Shown here piece after piece: positions 35,619-45,884 of a DNA stretch of 64,000 nt. Position 1 is the first letter of the stretch. The number at the start of each line of letters is the position of its first letter. The stretch is from Aureliella helgolandensis (GTDB taxonomy: Bacteria > Planctomycetota > Planctomycetia > Pirellulales > Pirellulaceae), in the NCBI RefSeq assembly GCF_007752135.1, contig NZ_CP036298.1:2418001-2482000 (forward strand), given 5' to 3'. Made by a program: the position numbers and the translations under genes. The notes under the pieces were generated by a model that did no database searches, was not told the origin of the DNA, and saw only the letters and a list, made by a program, of their open reading frames with translations.

Positions 35619-36251
35619 GCCGCTGACCGTTGAAACGCTAAGTTGTTTCCGTTGCGGAACCAGCCATTCTTGCCGACTCGCGCATAATTACCCGTGCATG
35701 TCTGCCATAGTAGGGGCAGCAACGGAGTCCGGCATATGCAAACTTTTACAAATTCAGCCAAGCAGGCCATCAAGGGAGTGCTGGAATGCCCTCATTTGCA
35801 GTACCAGGGGGGCGAAGGGTTTGTTTGGAAAGCAGGAGCGGTCCAGTTTCTTCGCTATGCTGATGGAGTGGAGTGAGCCACGTGTGGCCAAAAAATTGTA
35901 GTCGAAGCGAATTCTCTAGGGGAAGTGGATTGGAACGCACGATGAACGGTCGTCGCTTTCAGCCAGTCCTGCCTACTGGCTGGGTTAAGTGTTTTTCCAG
36001 AGTTTCTTGAATATTCTGCGACGAAGCAGCCTAATGCGTAGTCCCCACTCGGTGGCAAAGAACTCAGGAACAAGAGTGGCTGGTGATCGACGTGCCGTGA
36101 GGATCGAACGGTCAATTTTCGTGGGCGATAGCCACAATTTCTCAAGCTACTTTAGGCTCCATTCTTCAGCATCCGGGAGGAATTTCGTCGCGTAGCAACG
36201 GCTGCCCCATCTAGCTACCATATTGCGAAAGTCGAAGATTAGGACCTGGGG
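35619..36251. other. intergenic region with a possible small ORF
   Basis: A 46-codon frame, ATG 35736 to TGA 35876 (MQTFTNSAKQAIKGVLE...), has protein-like composition but no family or clear ribosome site. The rest shows no gene. Confidence 0.3.
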
Positions 36252-37031
36252 TTGTTGAAACTGGACTCAAAGAGTCAATCCGGGGGGACTTTTAACCGAG
36301 AGCAGACTGGAGTTGAATTCGTGGCACCGATCGTTGAATTGCTTGTGTTGACAGCTTTTGCGGGAGCTGCGATTCCGATTGGTGGTTTTCTCGCGTCGTG
36401 GGAGCATATCCACAGCGATTGGCTGCGCAGTGAGTTCCGGCACCTGGTGATCGCCTTTGGCGGTGGCGCCCTGTTCTCTGCGATCGCGTTGGTTTTGATT
36501 CCTGAAGGCACGCGGCATTTGCCAGTTTGGGAATCCGTCGCGGCATTTGCCGCCGGCGGGGTAGGTTTCTGGCTACTTCAAGTTCTACTCAATCGTTCCA
36601 AATCGTCGGCATCCCAGTTGGTCGCCATGCTCTCGGATTTTATTCCCGAAGTCATTGCCCTTGGAGCAACCATCGCCGCGGGCGGCGCTGGAGCCGTCCT
36701 CTTGGCATCCATTATCGCACTGCAGAATCTCCCCGAAGGATTTAATTCCTATCGAGAGCTCCGGCACGGCGGTCTACCGAAACGCCGTATCCTGATTTGG
36801 TTTACCGTGGCCGCCATGCTGGGGCCATTGTTGGGAGTGTTGGGTTTCTGGATGTTGGCCGATCAACTGCGTCTCCTCGGCTGGATGCAGGTTTTCGCTG
36901 CCGCTGGAATCATGTATCTCGTTTTTGAAGACGTTGCTCCCCAGGCCAAACTCAAGAACAGCAGCTTGCCAGCGCTAGGTGCGGTGCTGGGATTCTTGCT
37001 GGGGCTGGTTGGGAAACTTCTCGAACGCTAA
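36252..37031 (+). CDS. ZIP-family metal transporter
   Basis: Up to 259 residues with eight membrane helices. ZIP hallmarks are present: SAIALVLIPEG in helix II, QNLPEGFNSYREL (the HNxPEG motif with Gln for His) in helix IV, and FEDVAPQ in helix V. Start may be TTG 36252 or, more likely, GTG 36321 just before the first helix. It probably moves zinc or another divalent cation across the inner membrane. The Gln in place of the usual His is worth noting. Lies downstream of the bufferin operon, so metal homeostasis is a shared theme. Confidence 0.75.
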   Translation: MLKLDSKSQSGGTFNREQTGVEFVAPIVELLVLTAFAGAAIPIGGFLASWEHIHSDWLRSEFRHLVIAFGGGALFSAIALVLIPEGTRHLPVWESVAAFAAGGVGFWLLQVLLNRSKSSASQLVAMLSDFIPEVIALGATIAAGGAGAVLLASIIALQNLPEGFNSYRELRHGGLPKRRILIWFTVAAMLGPLLGVLGFWMLADQLRLLGWMQVFAAAGIMYLVFEDVAPQAKLKNSSLPALGAVLGFLLGLVGKLLER

Positions 37032-37044
37032 AGGGGAGGAACGC

Positions 37045-37275
37045 ATGACGTTCAAGCGGCCAAGAGCCCGTCGCCAGGAACCCGTGTATGTTGTCCGTGT
37101 TTTCCTACACGAATCTTCCGGAGAACTGTTGGGCGTCGTTGGCCGGATTCGATTGGTTGTCGTGGAACGATTTGTGCCAAGGCTACCCAACCCAGAAAGG
37201 CGAAGCCGACCTAGAACAAGCTGCTGTCGGAGAATCCCACCTCGCATAAATGAGTTTTATCGTGAGCTGGAGTGA
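37045..37275 (+). CDS. small basic hypothetical protein
   Basis: 76 residues from ATG 37045, preceded by a good ribosome site (AGGGGAGGA). Basic, with a beta-like stretch (EPVYVVRVFLHESSGELLGVV) and several Arg/Pro. Starts 13 bp after the ZIP gene, so probably translated with it. No family recognised. Confidence 0.45.
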   Translation: MTFKRPRARRQEPVYVVRVFLHESSGELLGVVGRIRLVVVERFVPRLPNPERRSRPRTSCCRRIPPRINEFYRELE

Positions 37276-37858
37276 TGAGGGGAAACTGCGAATCGAACGC
37301 CTCACGAGCTGCGTTGGCTTTTTCAATTTCGCTTGCCATTCGTGTGCGCCCTTCAAAATCCACAACGTGCAAGGTGAGAATGCAATTGGCTGCGTCCAAC
37401 AGGCCTGCTCGAGCAACGTCGATCTCACCGTGATGCAATGGAACACCGCGATGCGATGTGCCCAACGTCTGCTAAGCCGAGTGCAACATGTTTGCTGCCG
37501 GGGCAACTCCGTAAAGAATCCAACCAGCCCGAGTTTGCGCGAATGTTTTGAGCTCCCAACCGCTGCCTGCTTCCACCAGCATCACGCGACCGTTGGGTGG
37601 GCTCGTTCCGCTAATTGGATGGTTGCTATTCGCTGCATGTCCGCAAACCCAGGCACAATGCGCGGCGGTCATCGGTAAACGAACGGTCGCCGGGGGGCAT
37701 AGGAATTCACCAAACCTGCTTGAGCAAGTTGCGCAGGTGTTTTCGCACTCCCGAGGGAGGCTGCGCAGGGGTTGGTTCGGGTGAAACAGCGGGCAAAGCT
37801 GTACGCGCTACTCGGGCAACTCTAGCAACACCGATTGGGCAAATCTATTGGGCTGTGG
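37276..37858. other. region without a confident gene
   Basis: Short frames exist on both strands (for example 37211-37465 and 37472-37672 minus). They look like pieces of one damaged minus-strand gene separated by a stop, but I cannot identify a family. Confidence 0.35.
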
Positions 37859-38131
37859 CTAGAGGGTTTCGCGAACTCTCTTCAAACCGTCACGGATTTC
37901 GTATCCGACTAGCTTCATCGACTCCCAAACATCATCTGCCGAGGTCTCCACTGCGGTGCGCAGCGGTTGATAACGACTATCGAGCTGGTCGAGTTTGTCA
38001 TCGAGTTCATTCAGCTGATCACGAGCCTCCATCGACGCCAGGTGAACTTGTAGCTTTAATTCATCGCGTTCATGTTTCAAGCCGCGGATCAGTTCGGCTA
38101 CGATCTTGTCTTGCCCATTCATCTTATCCAT
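37859..38131 (-). CDS. small coiled-coil hypothetical protein
   Basis: 90 residues, almost entirely charged alpha helix (ELIRGLKHERDELKLQVH, NELDDKLDQLDSRYQPL), predicted coiled coil, no signal peptide. Of a size and type often seen beside metal or acid-stress genes in planctomycetes, but no function can be given. Confidence 0.65.
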   Translation of the reverse strand: MDKMNGQDKIVAELIRGLKHERDELKLQVHLASMEARDQLNELDDKLDQLDSRYQPLRTAVETSADDVWESMKLVGYEIRDGLKRVRETL

Positions 38132-38817
38132 TCCCTCTATTAGCCGGTTCGTAAGAAGAGACTCGGCAACTGGTTCCGCGTTACAACTCTTCGTTCAAAA
38201 CGTACTGAAAGCAAACCCCGTGCCAGCGACAATGACATCGACGGCGGTTGACGCAGGAGTCACGCGGTACTGCCACTCTTCGGGCTCAATCTCTGGCTCT
38301 CTACATGGGCGGGGCCTGTTGGAATGGGCAATTCCGCGCGACTGGTACGGACCGGTAGCCGGTCCAGCGGCAAGCCCGGAATTCGCTCAATCGCAATGCT
38401 TAGTTTTTTGCGCGCGATGAGATCGCCTAGGACGAAAGTTTGTGAGCCGTCTACAGATGCGGTTGGGCAAGAATGTGAGACACCAACGCACATCTGCGCG
38501 AAAGACTGACCGCATGCGATCAAGTTCACACCGTGTCGCTTTCCAGGACTGCTGGATTTTCTCTACAACGGTTCGCGGAAGACCGCTCGTGGAAACGGTT
38601 AAACCTCCCTCCCTTGAAATTTTCAGAGGGGGAGTCTCCCTTGGAATACTCTGCACACGTGGACTAGGAGCAAGGTGACTTGCTCCAGCGTTTGGAAGTT
38701 CAGATGTAGAGTTTTCCGGCGTCACCACGAAGTAAAGTGGATTCGGTTCCATTTGGCATGTGCCTTGCTTTTAGGTGAAGGCGATTACGAACCATCCAAT
38801 AACAAGGAACGAAGACA
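38132..38817. other. intergenic region
   Basis: No supported gene. Contains a local inverted repeat around 38604-38645 (CCTCCCTCCC / GGGGGAGTC). AAGGAACG at 38808-38815 is the ribosome site of the next gene. Confidence 0.35.
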
Positions 38818-39231
38818 ATGACCGTGACGCCTCTATCTGCTGCTGACTCTCACGCCGATCATCGCCACTGGCAAAGCGATGTGGCTTGCTGGCGAGATGA
38901 TATCCAAAATTGGCGGGCCGAGCACTCGGCTGCGATTGTGCAATTGCAAGATGCTCTCCAGCGTATCACCGAACATGGAGAGGCATTAGATAGCCATGCT
39001 AAATCGCTCTCAGAGCTCGAGGCGAGGCTGCAGCATCATGAGAAAAGCCTTGCGAAGAGTCTGAAGGATGGTGCCCAAGCAGTCGTCGACAAAACTTCAG
39101 CGGATCAGCATGCCAAGGAGGCCGAGTTGCATCAACACCAGCAAGAGGCCCATGAGAGAATCAAGAAGCACCATCATACTGCGATGGCGCAAGTGGCCAT
39201 TCTGAAAGCCGCTTTAGGAGCTGCGCTCTAG
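38818..39231 (+). CDS. His-rich coiled-coil hypothetical protein
   Basis: 137 residues, largely alpha-helical coiled coil with 17 or more His, clustered as HHEKS, LHQHQQEAHE and KKHHHTA. ATG 38818 has AAGGAACG upstream. Histidine content suggests possible metal binding, which would fit the nearby ZIP and bufferin genes, but this is a guess. Confidence 0.7.
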   Translation: MTVTPLSAADSHADHRHWQSDVACWRDDIQNWRAEHSAAIVQLQDALQRITEHGEALDSHAKSLSELEARLQHHEKSLAKSLKDGAQAVVDKTSADQHAKEAELHQHQQEAHERIKKHHHTAMAQVAILKAALGAAL

Positions 39232-39616
39232 GTGGAATCGACTTGTCGTCGCTGTGGCGTCTAGGCTATCCTGTTCAGTGGATTCGTGGCAATGCTTGGT
39301 TCTCGCCAGGGCATCCGCGATACCACTAAGGCGGAATCTCTTAAGCTTGACTGAATGCCCAGGCCGAATGACTAGAGATTGAGCAGAAGGTGGTGTCACT
39401 CACGCTAGATAGTGGCCGCGCACTCGGGCTTGCACGCATCGGATGACTGGCGGGCCCGAGTTCCACCGACCCAGCAGTTGATCGTTTGAGGGGCTTAACA
39501 GACGGGACGCACCCGCGCATGATGCTCAGCTGAGGCATGGGATGGAAGCGTGAGGGAGACTGTACTATCGACCCAAGATCCGGCCGCGAATATAGCCAGA
39601 GGAAAGCTGTCGCCCA
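39232..39616. other. intergenic region
   Basis: No gene seen. Minus-strand frames here are the extension of a long reverse frame antisense to the deacetylase gene. Confidence 0.35.
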
Positions 39617-40552
39617 ATGACCCTGTTTTACTACGATCCGATTTTTCAAGAACATGTCACGGGGGACCACCCCGAAAATGGTGGACGGACTCTCTCCGTT
39701 ATTCGGCATCTGAACTTTATCGCCCTGGACACCAGTTGTCGACGCCCGGCATGGGAGCCTGCTTCCGTCGAACGCTTGTGTTACGTGCACACGCGTGAAT
39801 ATGTGGATTCGGTTGAGCGGTTTGCGTTGAAGGGTGGTGGCTACCTCGACGAGGACACCGTTGTCAGCACCAAATCGTACGAAGTTGCCCGCCAGGCTGC
39901 TGGCGCTGTCTGTGATGCAGTTCAGAGAGTGGTAGCAGGAGAGGACAAGACCGCTTTCTGCCTCGTTCGCCCACCTGGTCACCACGCGATGCCAGACCAC
40001 GCGATGGGCTTCTGCCTGTTCAACAACATTGCGGTTGGTGCGCGAGTTGCGAGGCGTGAACTGGGGATTGAGCGAGTTTTGATCGTCGACTTTGATGTGC
40101 ACCACGGCAACGGTACGCAAGCCATGTTCTGGGAGGATGCTAGCGTCGGCTATTTTTCGATGCATCGCTCTCCGCTCTATCCCGGAACGGGGGCGGCAGA
40201 AGAAATAGGGGCTGGTGATGGAATTGGCACAACACTCAATTTGCCGGTCGCGGTGGGAACGCCAAGGGATGATCAGATGCGAGTCTTTGAACGCGAAGTC
40301 CAAGGTTTTGCGCACAAGATTAAGCCGCAGCTCGTGCTCGTCAGCGCCGGTTTTGACAGCCACAAGGATGACCCCGTCGGATCGCTAGGGCTCGAGAATG
40401 AGGACTTCCGAGGGATGACACGCTGCCTGCTGGATGTTGCGGCCGAGCATGCCAACGGAAGGCTGGTGAGCGTGCTCGAAGGAGGTTACAACCCGCATGC
40501 CCTAACGGACTGCGTTGCAATACACCTCGAAGAACTCCTGGACGCTCCTTGA
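39617..40552 (+). CDS. AcuC-like histone deacetylase-family protein
   Basis: 311 residues of the zinc-dependent deacetylase family. Catalytic features: RPPGHHAMPDHAMGFCLFNN (tandem His, residues about 120), VDFDVHHGNGTQ (zinc Asp and His), SAGFDSHKDDP and EGGYNPHAL. These fit class II/AcuC-type deacetylases that remove acetyl groups from proteins, such as acetyl-CoA synthetase, or small amines. Its 3' end faces the convergent acyl-CoA synthetase/acetyltransferase gene, 38 bp apart. ATG 39617. Confidence 0.9.
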   Translation: MTLFYYDPIFQEHVTGDHPENGGRTLSVIRHLNFIALDTSCRRPAWEPASVERLCYVHTREYVDSVERFALKGGGYLDEDTVVSTKSYEVARQAAGAVCDAVQRVVAGEDKTAFCLVRPPGHHAMPDHAMGFCLFNNIAVGARVARRELGIERVLIVDFDVHHGNGTQAMFWEDASVGYFSMHRSPLYPGTGAAEEIGAGDGIGTTLNLPVAVGTPRDDQMRVFEREVQGFAHKIKPQLVLVSAGFDSHKDDPVGSLGLENEDFRGMTRCLLDVAAEHANGRLVSVLEGGYNPHALTDCVAIHLEELLDAP

Positions 40553-40590
40553 AATCGTAGACGGCAAGAAAGGACGCAGAGTCGGTTGGG

Positions 40591-43317
40591 TTATTTTCCG
40601 TCGCTACCCTTGTCGCTGGAGGCCTGCTGTACGGTCAGCGTTTTGCGAGCAACCACTGCATCTTGGGCGTGGCTGCGATCGATTTCAAATCCACGAAGCT
40701 CAAACATATGAACCATGCGGTGGTTTTGCTGGGCCATCTCGGCGACGACGGACCGGACGCCCCAGCGACCACAGATATCGAGGCAGAGGTCCGTTAAGGC
40801 TGATCCCAGGCCTATACCTTGCCAAGGATCGCTGACAAGAATCGCATACTCTGCTTCGCGATGGTCCGCATCGGCAACCAACCGCCCAACGCCAATCAGC
40901 CTTCGTTCCCCATTTTCTTGAGTCTCGGCAACCATAGCGATCTCTCGATCGTAATCGATAAAACAGAAACGCGTGGCCATTGCGTGCGTCGTCGCCTTGA
41001 ACATGTAGCGGAACCGCAAGTGCAGTGATTCGGACGAGCAGCTGGCCACCAACGCGTGCCACATCGGTTCATCCTCTGGCTTGATGGGACGCAGTACCAC
41101 CGAGGTTCCATCTTTTAGTTTCGCAAGCTTGGTAAATTCATCGGGGTATGGGCGGATGGCAAGGTGCGAGTATGGGCGAACGGGATGCAGCACCGCCTGA
41201 CGGTCTAGCACGATGCGAGCATCGAGAGCGATTGCATCTTCGGGGGTTACCAGGAGTGGATTGACGTCCAGCTCGATAATTTCTGGGTAATCGGCCACTA
41301 GATACGACAGGCGCATTAGCACCTCAATCAATCGCTCAAGATTAACCCCCGGGCGGCCACGATATCCCTCAAGCAAGGGCCACGCTTGTAGGGACTGCAG
41401 CATGCGTCGCGCTAGATGTTCACTCAGCGGCGGTAACTCGAGTGCCAGATCGCGGAACAACTCTGCATTTGTCCCTCCTGCCCCGACCATCAAGACGGTG
41501 CCGAACACGGGATCGCGTTTGGCACCAACAATCAGCTCGCGTCCATTGGGTGCAATCAGCATGTGCTGAACGCTGACTCCCTCGATACGAGCATTAGGTC
41601 GATGCTGTTTGGCCCGGTGGAGGATACGATGAAACGCTTCGGCAACCGAATCGGCATTCGCCAAATTCAGCTCGACGCCCCCAACGTCTGTTTTGTGCGT
41701 GATATCGGGGGAGAAAATCTTGAGTGCCACTGGATATCCAAGGCGAGCGGCGCACTCCACTGCATCCTTGGCTGAACGAGCCAGAGTCGTCTTTGTCACA
41801 GGTATTTCGTATGCTTCCAAGAGCGTCTTGGATGCCGTCTCGCTTAGAATGTCTTGGCCTTCTCTAAAAACGGTATCGAACATCGAGTGGAGCTTTGCTC
41901 GATCTAGCGAGAACTCGATGGGGACCTCGCGCGGCGTTTCGTAGAGTGTTTCGCGATTTCGAGCATAGGACACAAGATGCATGAACGCCCGAATGGCTTT
42001 TTCTGGGGAGGAGTAGGTTGGAATGCCAGCATCGTTGAGAAGCTCGATTCCCTCGCGAACTTTGTCGCCACCCATCCAAGCGGCAATCAGCGGTTTGTGG
42101 GAAAGTCGAGCCACTTTGATCACGGCTTGGGCCGCGCCCGTTGGGTCTGTCATGGCCTGAGGTGAAAGAACGACCAGCACACCATCCACTGCGTTGTCGG
42201 CCAACACGATTTCGGCAGCAGACGAAAAACGTTCTGGTGGGGCATCGCCGATAACATCCACAGGATTTCCGTGGGACCAGGTCGCCGGAAGCTTCTCGTT
42301 GAGCCTGGCGATGGTGGTGTCGGAAAGCTCTGCCAAGACGCCGTGCCGATCCAGCAATGCGTCGGTTGCCATCACTCCAGGACCACCAGCATTGGTAATA
42401 ATGGCCAAACGAGGGCCTGACGGAGTCTTTTGTCTAGCAAGCAGCTCTGCACAATCAAATAAGTCGTCGACGTCAAACACGCGGACAATGCCGGCGCGTG
42501 CCATCGCCGCTTCGTAGACGCTATCGACACCCGCCATCGCGCCGGTGTGCGATGCAGCGGCCTTCGCGGACTCGGCAAATCGCCCAGCTTTATAGGCGAT
42601 GATTGGCTTGTCGCGAGCAAAGGCGCGAGCTGCGGACATGAACTCTCTGCCTTTGCTGATGGACTCCATGTAGAGGATAATCGACTCGGTCTTGTCGTCT
42701 GTCGCGAAATAATCAATGAGATCGGCGATGCCCACATCCAGCATGTTGCCGACCGATACGAAATAGGAGAAGCCAACCTTTTCTTGGATCGCCCAATCCA
42801 GCACGGCCGTGCACAGCGCGCCTGACTGAGAGATGAATGCGACACGTCCCTTGTGAGGCGAATCGCTGGCGAAACTGGCGTTGAGCGAATGATGCGGAGC
42901 CATAATGCCGAGACAGTTCGGGCCTACGATCCGCAGACCATCGAACTGCTTTGCTGCGGCGCGAACCTCCGCCTCCAGCTTCGCGCCCTCTTGAGACGCT
43001 TCACGGAAGCCGGCTGATAGAATCACTACACCGCGGATGCCAGCTTCTCCACACTGGCGAACCACTTCGGGTACCGTAATGGCCGGAGTGCAGACCACGG
43101 CTAGATCTACGGGCTCGGGGATTTCACCAACCCGGCTGAAGCAAGCTACGCCACTGACTTCCTTGTATTTTGAATTCACCGCATAAATCGCTCCCGCGAA
43201 TCCGCCACTGACGAGGTTTTGCAGGACGGTGTTTCCAACGCTGGATGGGCGCTTGCTCGCTCCGATAACGGCAACGCTTTGGGGAGCGAAAATCTTGTCT
43301 AAATTGCGGATCGGCAT
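40591..43317 (-). CDS. Pat-like acyl-CoA synthetase (ADP-forming)/GNAT acetyltransferase
   Basis: 908 residues. N-terminal CoA-binding domain (VAVIGASKRPSSVGN), succinyl-CoA-ligase-like domains including ASHTGAMAG (the phosphohistidine motif, His present), an ATP-grasp domain (LLEAYEIPVTKT, KIFSPDITHKTDVGGV) and a C-terminal GNAT domain from about 740 (GRLVADADHREAEYAILV, DPWQGIGLG). Pat/PatZ-type lysine acetyltransferases have this layout; in the studied ones the His is replaced, so this protein may keep ligase activity. Start chosen at ATG 43317 (MPIRNLDKIF). Confidence 0.9.
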   Translation of the reverse strand: MPIRNLDKIFAPQSVAVIGASKRPSSVGNTVLQNLVSGGFAGAIYAVNSKYKEVSGVACFSRVGEIPEPVDLAVVCTPAITVPEVVRQCGEAGIRGVVILSAGFREASQEGAKLEAEVRAAAKQFDGLRIVGPNCLGIMAPHHSLNASFASDSPHKGRVAFISQSGALCTAVLDWAIQEKVGFSYFVSVGNMLDVGIADLIDYFATDDKTESIILYMESISKGREFMSAARAFARDKPIIAYKAGRFAESAKAAASHTGAMAGVDSVYEAAMARAGIVRVFDVDDLFDCAELLARQKTPSGPRLAIITNAGGPGVMATDALLDRHGVLAELSDTTIARLNEKLPATWSHGNPVDVIGDAPPERFSSAAEIVLADNAVDGVLVVLSPQAMTDPTGAAQAVIKVARLSHKPLIAAWMGGDKVREGIELLNDAGIPTYSSPEKAIRAFMHLVSYARNRETLYETPREVPIEFSLDRAKLHSMFDTVFREGQDILSETASKTLLEAYEIPVTKTTLARSAKDAVECAARLGYPVALKIFSPDITHKTDVGGVELNLANADSVAEAFHRILHRAKQHRPNARIEGVSVQHMLIAPNGRELIVGAKRDPVFGTVLMVGAGGTNAELFRDLALELPPLSEHLARRMLQSLQAWPLLEGYRGRPGVNLERLIEVLMRLSYLVADYPEIIELDVNPLLVTPEDAIALDARIVLDRQAVLHPVRPYSHLAIRPYPDEFTKLAKLKDGTSVVLRPIKPEDEPMWHALVASCSSESLHLRFRYMFKATTHAMATRFCFIDYDREIAMVAETQENGERRLIGVGRLVADADHREAEYAILVSDPWQGIGLGSALTDLCLDICGRWGVRSVVAEMAQQNHRMVHMFELRGFEIDRSHAQDAVVARKTLTVQQASSDKGSDGK

Positions 43318-43985
43318 GTCTCGATACTCTCTAGGCCACACGCAGGGTGGCTGCAAAATTCTCGACGTTCAGTATTCACGACTTTGTCGACGTCCCCCAG
43401 CAACTGTCCGCGCGACGGCGCACACAGATTGCATTTACTATGCCAACACACAGTATAAGGCCCAGGCAGCGTCTTTCGGCAGCCGACGCATCATCGCCCT
43501 TCGCTGCATGAAGCCCCTCAGGAACTCTGAATCTGTGAAATCCCAAGATGTCATATTTGCTACGCAGCGGAATTCGCATTGCTTCTTGCTGAGTGGTACC
43601 GAGCACTCACGAAATCCAGTCATGCACAAACCATTCGATGGGAGCGTCCTCTGGAACCGGAATTGCATACCGCTGCTGGAGGATGTTTTTCCTGGAAGTG
43701 CGCAGAGTGTGCAATATCGCACAGCACCATTGCGTGCGGAATCTTGCAACTGCGTGGTTTCTGTGGTGCTCATCGCCTAAGATTCTCACGACTCGCCTTT
43801 TTTGATTTGGCACTCCGGTTGCTTTGAGTACGGGGGCAGCGTTAACGTTGTATCGATTGCGGCGCTTCGAATGTCGTATTGGAATAGTCTTTGCAAGATC
43901 GATCACTGCTTCCGCCCTGTTGGGCTGCAATGAACGAAGCCCAGCGGTATTGCTCCAGAACTTCCCTCAACAAGGAATCCAAGTC
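43318..43985. other. intergenic region
   Basis: No gene supported; open frames on both strands lack families. AAGGAA at about 43973 is the likely ribosome site of the next gene. Confidence 0.35.
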
Positions 43986-44402
43986 GTGAATTTAGTCTGC
44001 TCCGCATGTTCTGCAGTAAATCGAGTGCCGGACGCGAAGTTGCACGATAAGCCCGTCTGTGGCAAGTGCAAGCAGTCACTCTTGCCGACGCATCCAATCG
44101 AGCTCAACGATAGCAATTTCGCAAAATTCATCGCTAAAACCGATGTGCCGGTAGTCGTCGATTTCTGGGCAAGCTGGTGCGGTCCATGCCGAATGATGGC
44201 CCCCGCGTTTGCAGAGGCTGCGGCGCAGCTTTCGCCTCAAATCATCCTGGCAAAACTGGATACAGAAGCGGCACCTGTGACCGCATCTCAATTCAGTATT
44301 TCAGGTATCCCGACGATGATTTTGTTTAAAGGAGGGCGTGAGGCTTCGCGTCAGTCTGGTGCCATAAGTGCACCGCAAATAGTGCAGTTCAGCACTCGTT
44401 AA
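43986..44402 (+). CDS. trxC: thioredoxin TrxC (thioredoxin-2 type)
   Basis: 138 residues. N-terminal zinc ribbon with two CxxC pairs (CSAC, CGKC) followed by the thioredoxin domain with active site WCGPC (FWASWCGPCRMMAP) and the cis-Pro loop ISGIPTMILF. This two-part layout is TrxC. GTG 43986 is chosen because the zinc ribbon starts there; the frame is open upstream but is not conserved. It reduces disulfides in the cytosol and is often linked to oxidative stress. The very C-terminus is short and ends FSTR. Confidence 0.9.
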   Translation: MNLVCSACSAVNRVPDAKLHDKPVCGKCKQSLLPTHPIELNDSNFAKFIAKTDVPVVVDFWASWCGPCRMMAPAFAEAAAQLSPQIILAKLDTEAAPVTASQFSISGIPTMILFKGGREASRQSGAISAPQIVQFSTR

Positions 44403-44816
44403 CCATTCTCCCGGCGTGTTCGTTCCTTCGCTGGGGGGCCCATTGTTGAGTGTCCCATTGTTGAGTGTCTAGGAATTTACCAGCAGCACTGCGTGAACTC
44501 TCCGTGTCCGTCCGCAACGCGACGCAGGTGCGGCCACCTGTAGAGTTGGGGCTGATGGCTTTGAACGCACTACCCCAGCCTTTGACTCTAGATCGCAGGG
44601 GCCGGTTGCAGGAGATTGGTTGGGACGGACGACGTGGCTTCCCCAAGCACCTGCCCGGCAGAGGGCAGGCCCGTGCTCAGTCGCAGGTGGTGAGACAAGG
44701 ACCAGGAAGGGAGGAAGTGTTGCAATCGACTTCCGATTCTCTCGGCACGCTGTTTGCGAGGAGCCTGTCTGTACAATCGACTCTTAACACTTACACCCAG
44801 TTTTACGGAGACGGCA
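44403..44816. other. intergenic region with a short tandem repeat
   Basis: Two adjacent copies of CCATTGTTGAGTGTC lie at about 44450-44470. A plus frame 44465-44824 looks like chance. GGAG at about 44806 is the next ribosome site. Confidence 0.4.
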
Positions 44817-45884
44817 ATGGTTAAGATGATGAAGGCATTCGTGATGGAAGGAATCGGGAAAGTAGCGTTCATGGACAAGCCTATTCCCGACCCTGGGCCC
44901 AATGACGCCGTGGTAAAAACGACTCGCGCTTTAGTTTGCACGTCTGATGTACACACGCTCAAGGGAGCGATTGGCGATCGAAATAACCTGACCCTCGGGC
45001 ATGAAGCGGTGGGCGTGGTAGCGAAGCTGGGAAGCGAAGTGCGTGGGTTCAAAGAGGGCGATCGCGTAGCCGTCAATGCGATCACCCCCTGTTTCCATTG
45101 TGAGAATTGCCAACGCGGCTACTCGTCGCAATGCGAAACGATGCTGGGGGGATGGAAGTTCGCGAACACCAAAGACGGCAACTTCGCTGAGTATTTTCAC
45201 GTCAACGATGCCAATGCGAACTTGACCCCGATTCCCAGTTCGATCAGTGATGACACGGCAGTCTACGCCTGCGACATGATGTCGACGGGGTTTATGGGGG
45301 CTGAGCATGCCAACATCCCGCTGGGCGGCTCGGTTGTCATCTTTGCTCAAGGCCCTGTCGGGTTGATGGCGACTGTCGGTGCCCGTTTACTGGGGGCCGG
45401 ACTGGTCATCGGAGTCGATGGAGTCGGCAAGCGTCTAGAAATGTCTCGCCATTTTGGTGCCGATGTGACGCTCGACTACACCCAGGTTGATCCGCTCGAA
45501 GAGATCCGCAAGCTGACCGGCGGCACTGGAGTGGATTCGGCGATCGAGTGTCTAGGTGGGCAGGCAACGTTCGAGGCTTGCGTGAAGGCGACTCGTCCGG
45601 GCGGAACAATCTCCGTTGCCGGCTATTTTGGGCATGGCGACAGCGTCGAGATTCCGCGAGTGGAATGGGGCGTCGGTATGAGCGACAAAGTAATAAGAAC
45701 GGGGCTCTGTCCGGGCGGAAACGTTCGGATGTCACGCTTACTGGGATTGATCGAACGCGGTCGCGTCGACCCATCTTCGCTGACAACTCACAAGTTCGCG
45801 TTCGATGAGGTCGACAAAGCTCTACATCTGATGGAAACCAAAGAGGACGGGATTCTGAAACCGCTTGTCGTGTTCAATGAGTAA
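44817..45884 (+). CDS. zinc-dependent NAD(P)-linked (secondary) alcohol dehydrogenase
   Basis: 355 residues of the medium-chain dehydrogenase family. [12 protein letters not shown], the Cys-rich loop [19 protein letters not shown] and the Rossmann motif [19 protein letters not shown] are visible. The N-terminus ([22 protein letters not shown]) is closest to isopropanol/secondary alcohol dehydrogenases of anaerobes. Start ATG 44817 with GGAG upstream. Its stop overlaps the start of gpmA by 8 bases, so the two are translated together. Confidence 0.85.
   Translation: MVKMMKAFVMEGIGKVAFMDKPIPDPGPNDAVVKTTRALVCTSDVHTLKGAIGDRNNLTLGHEAVGVVAKLGSEVRGFKEGDRVAVNAITPCFHCENCQRGYSSQCETMLGGWKFANTKDGNFAEYFHVNDANANLTPIPSSISDDTAVYACDMMSTGFMGAEHANIPLGGSVVIFAQGPVGLMATVGARLLGAGLVIGVDGVGKRLEMSRHFGADVTLDYTQVDPLEEIRKLTGGTGVDSAIECLGGQATFEACVKATRPGGTISVAGYFGHGDSVEIPRVEWGVGMSDKVIRTGLCPGGNVRMSRLLGLIERGRVDPSSLTTHKFAFDEVDKALHLMETKEDGILKPLVVFNE

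Noticed and set aside
39341-40363. 340-codon minus-strand frame
   Set aside because: Antisense to the deacetylase gene, with no family motif; the plus strand has all catalytic motifs.
44465-44824. 119-codon plus frame before the alcohol dehydrogenase
   Set aside because: Low-complexity composition, no ribosome site, overlaps the real start of the next gene.
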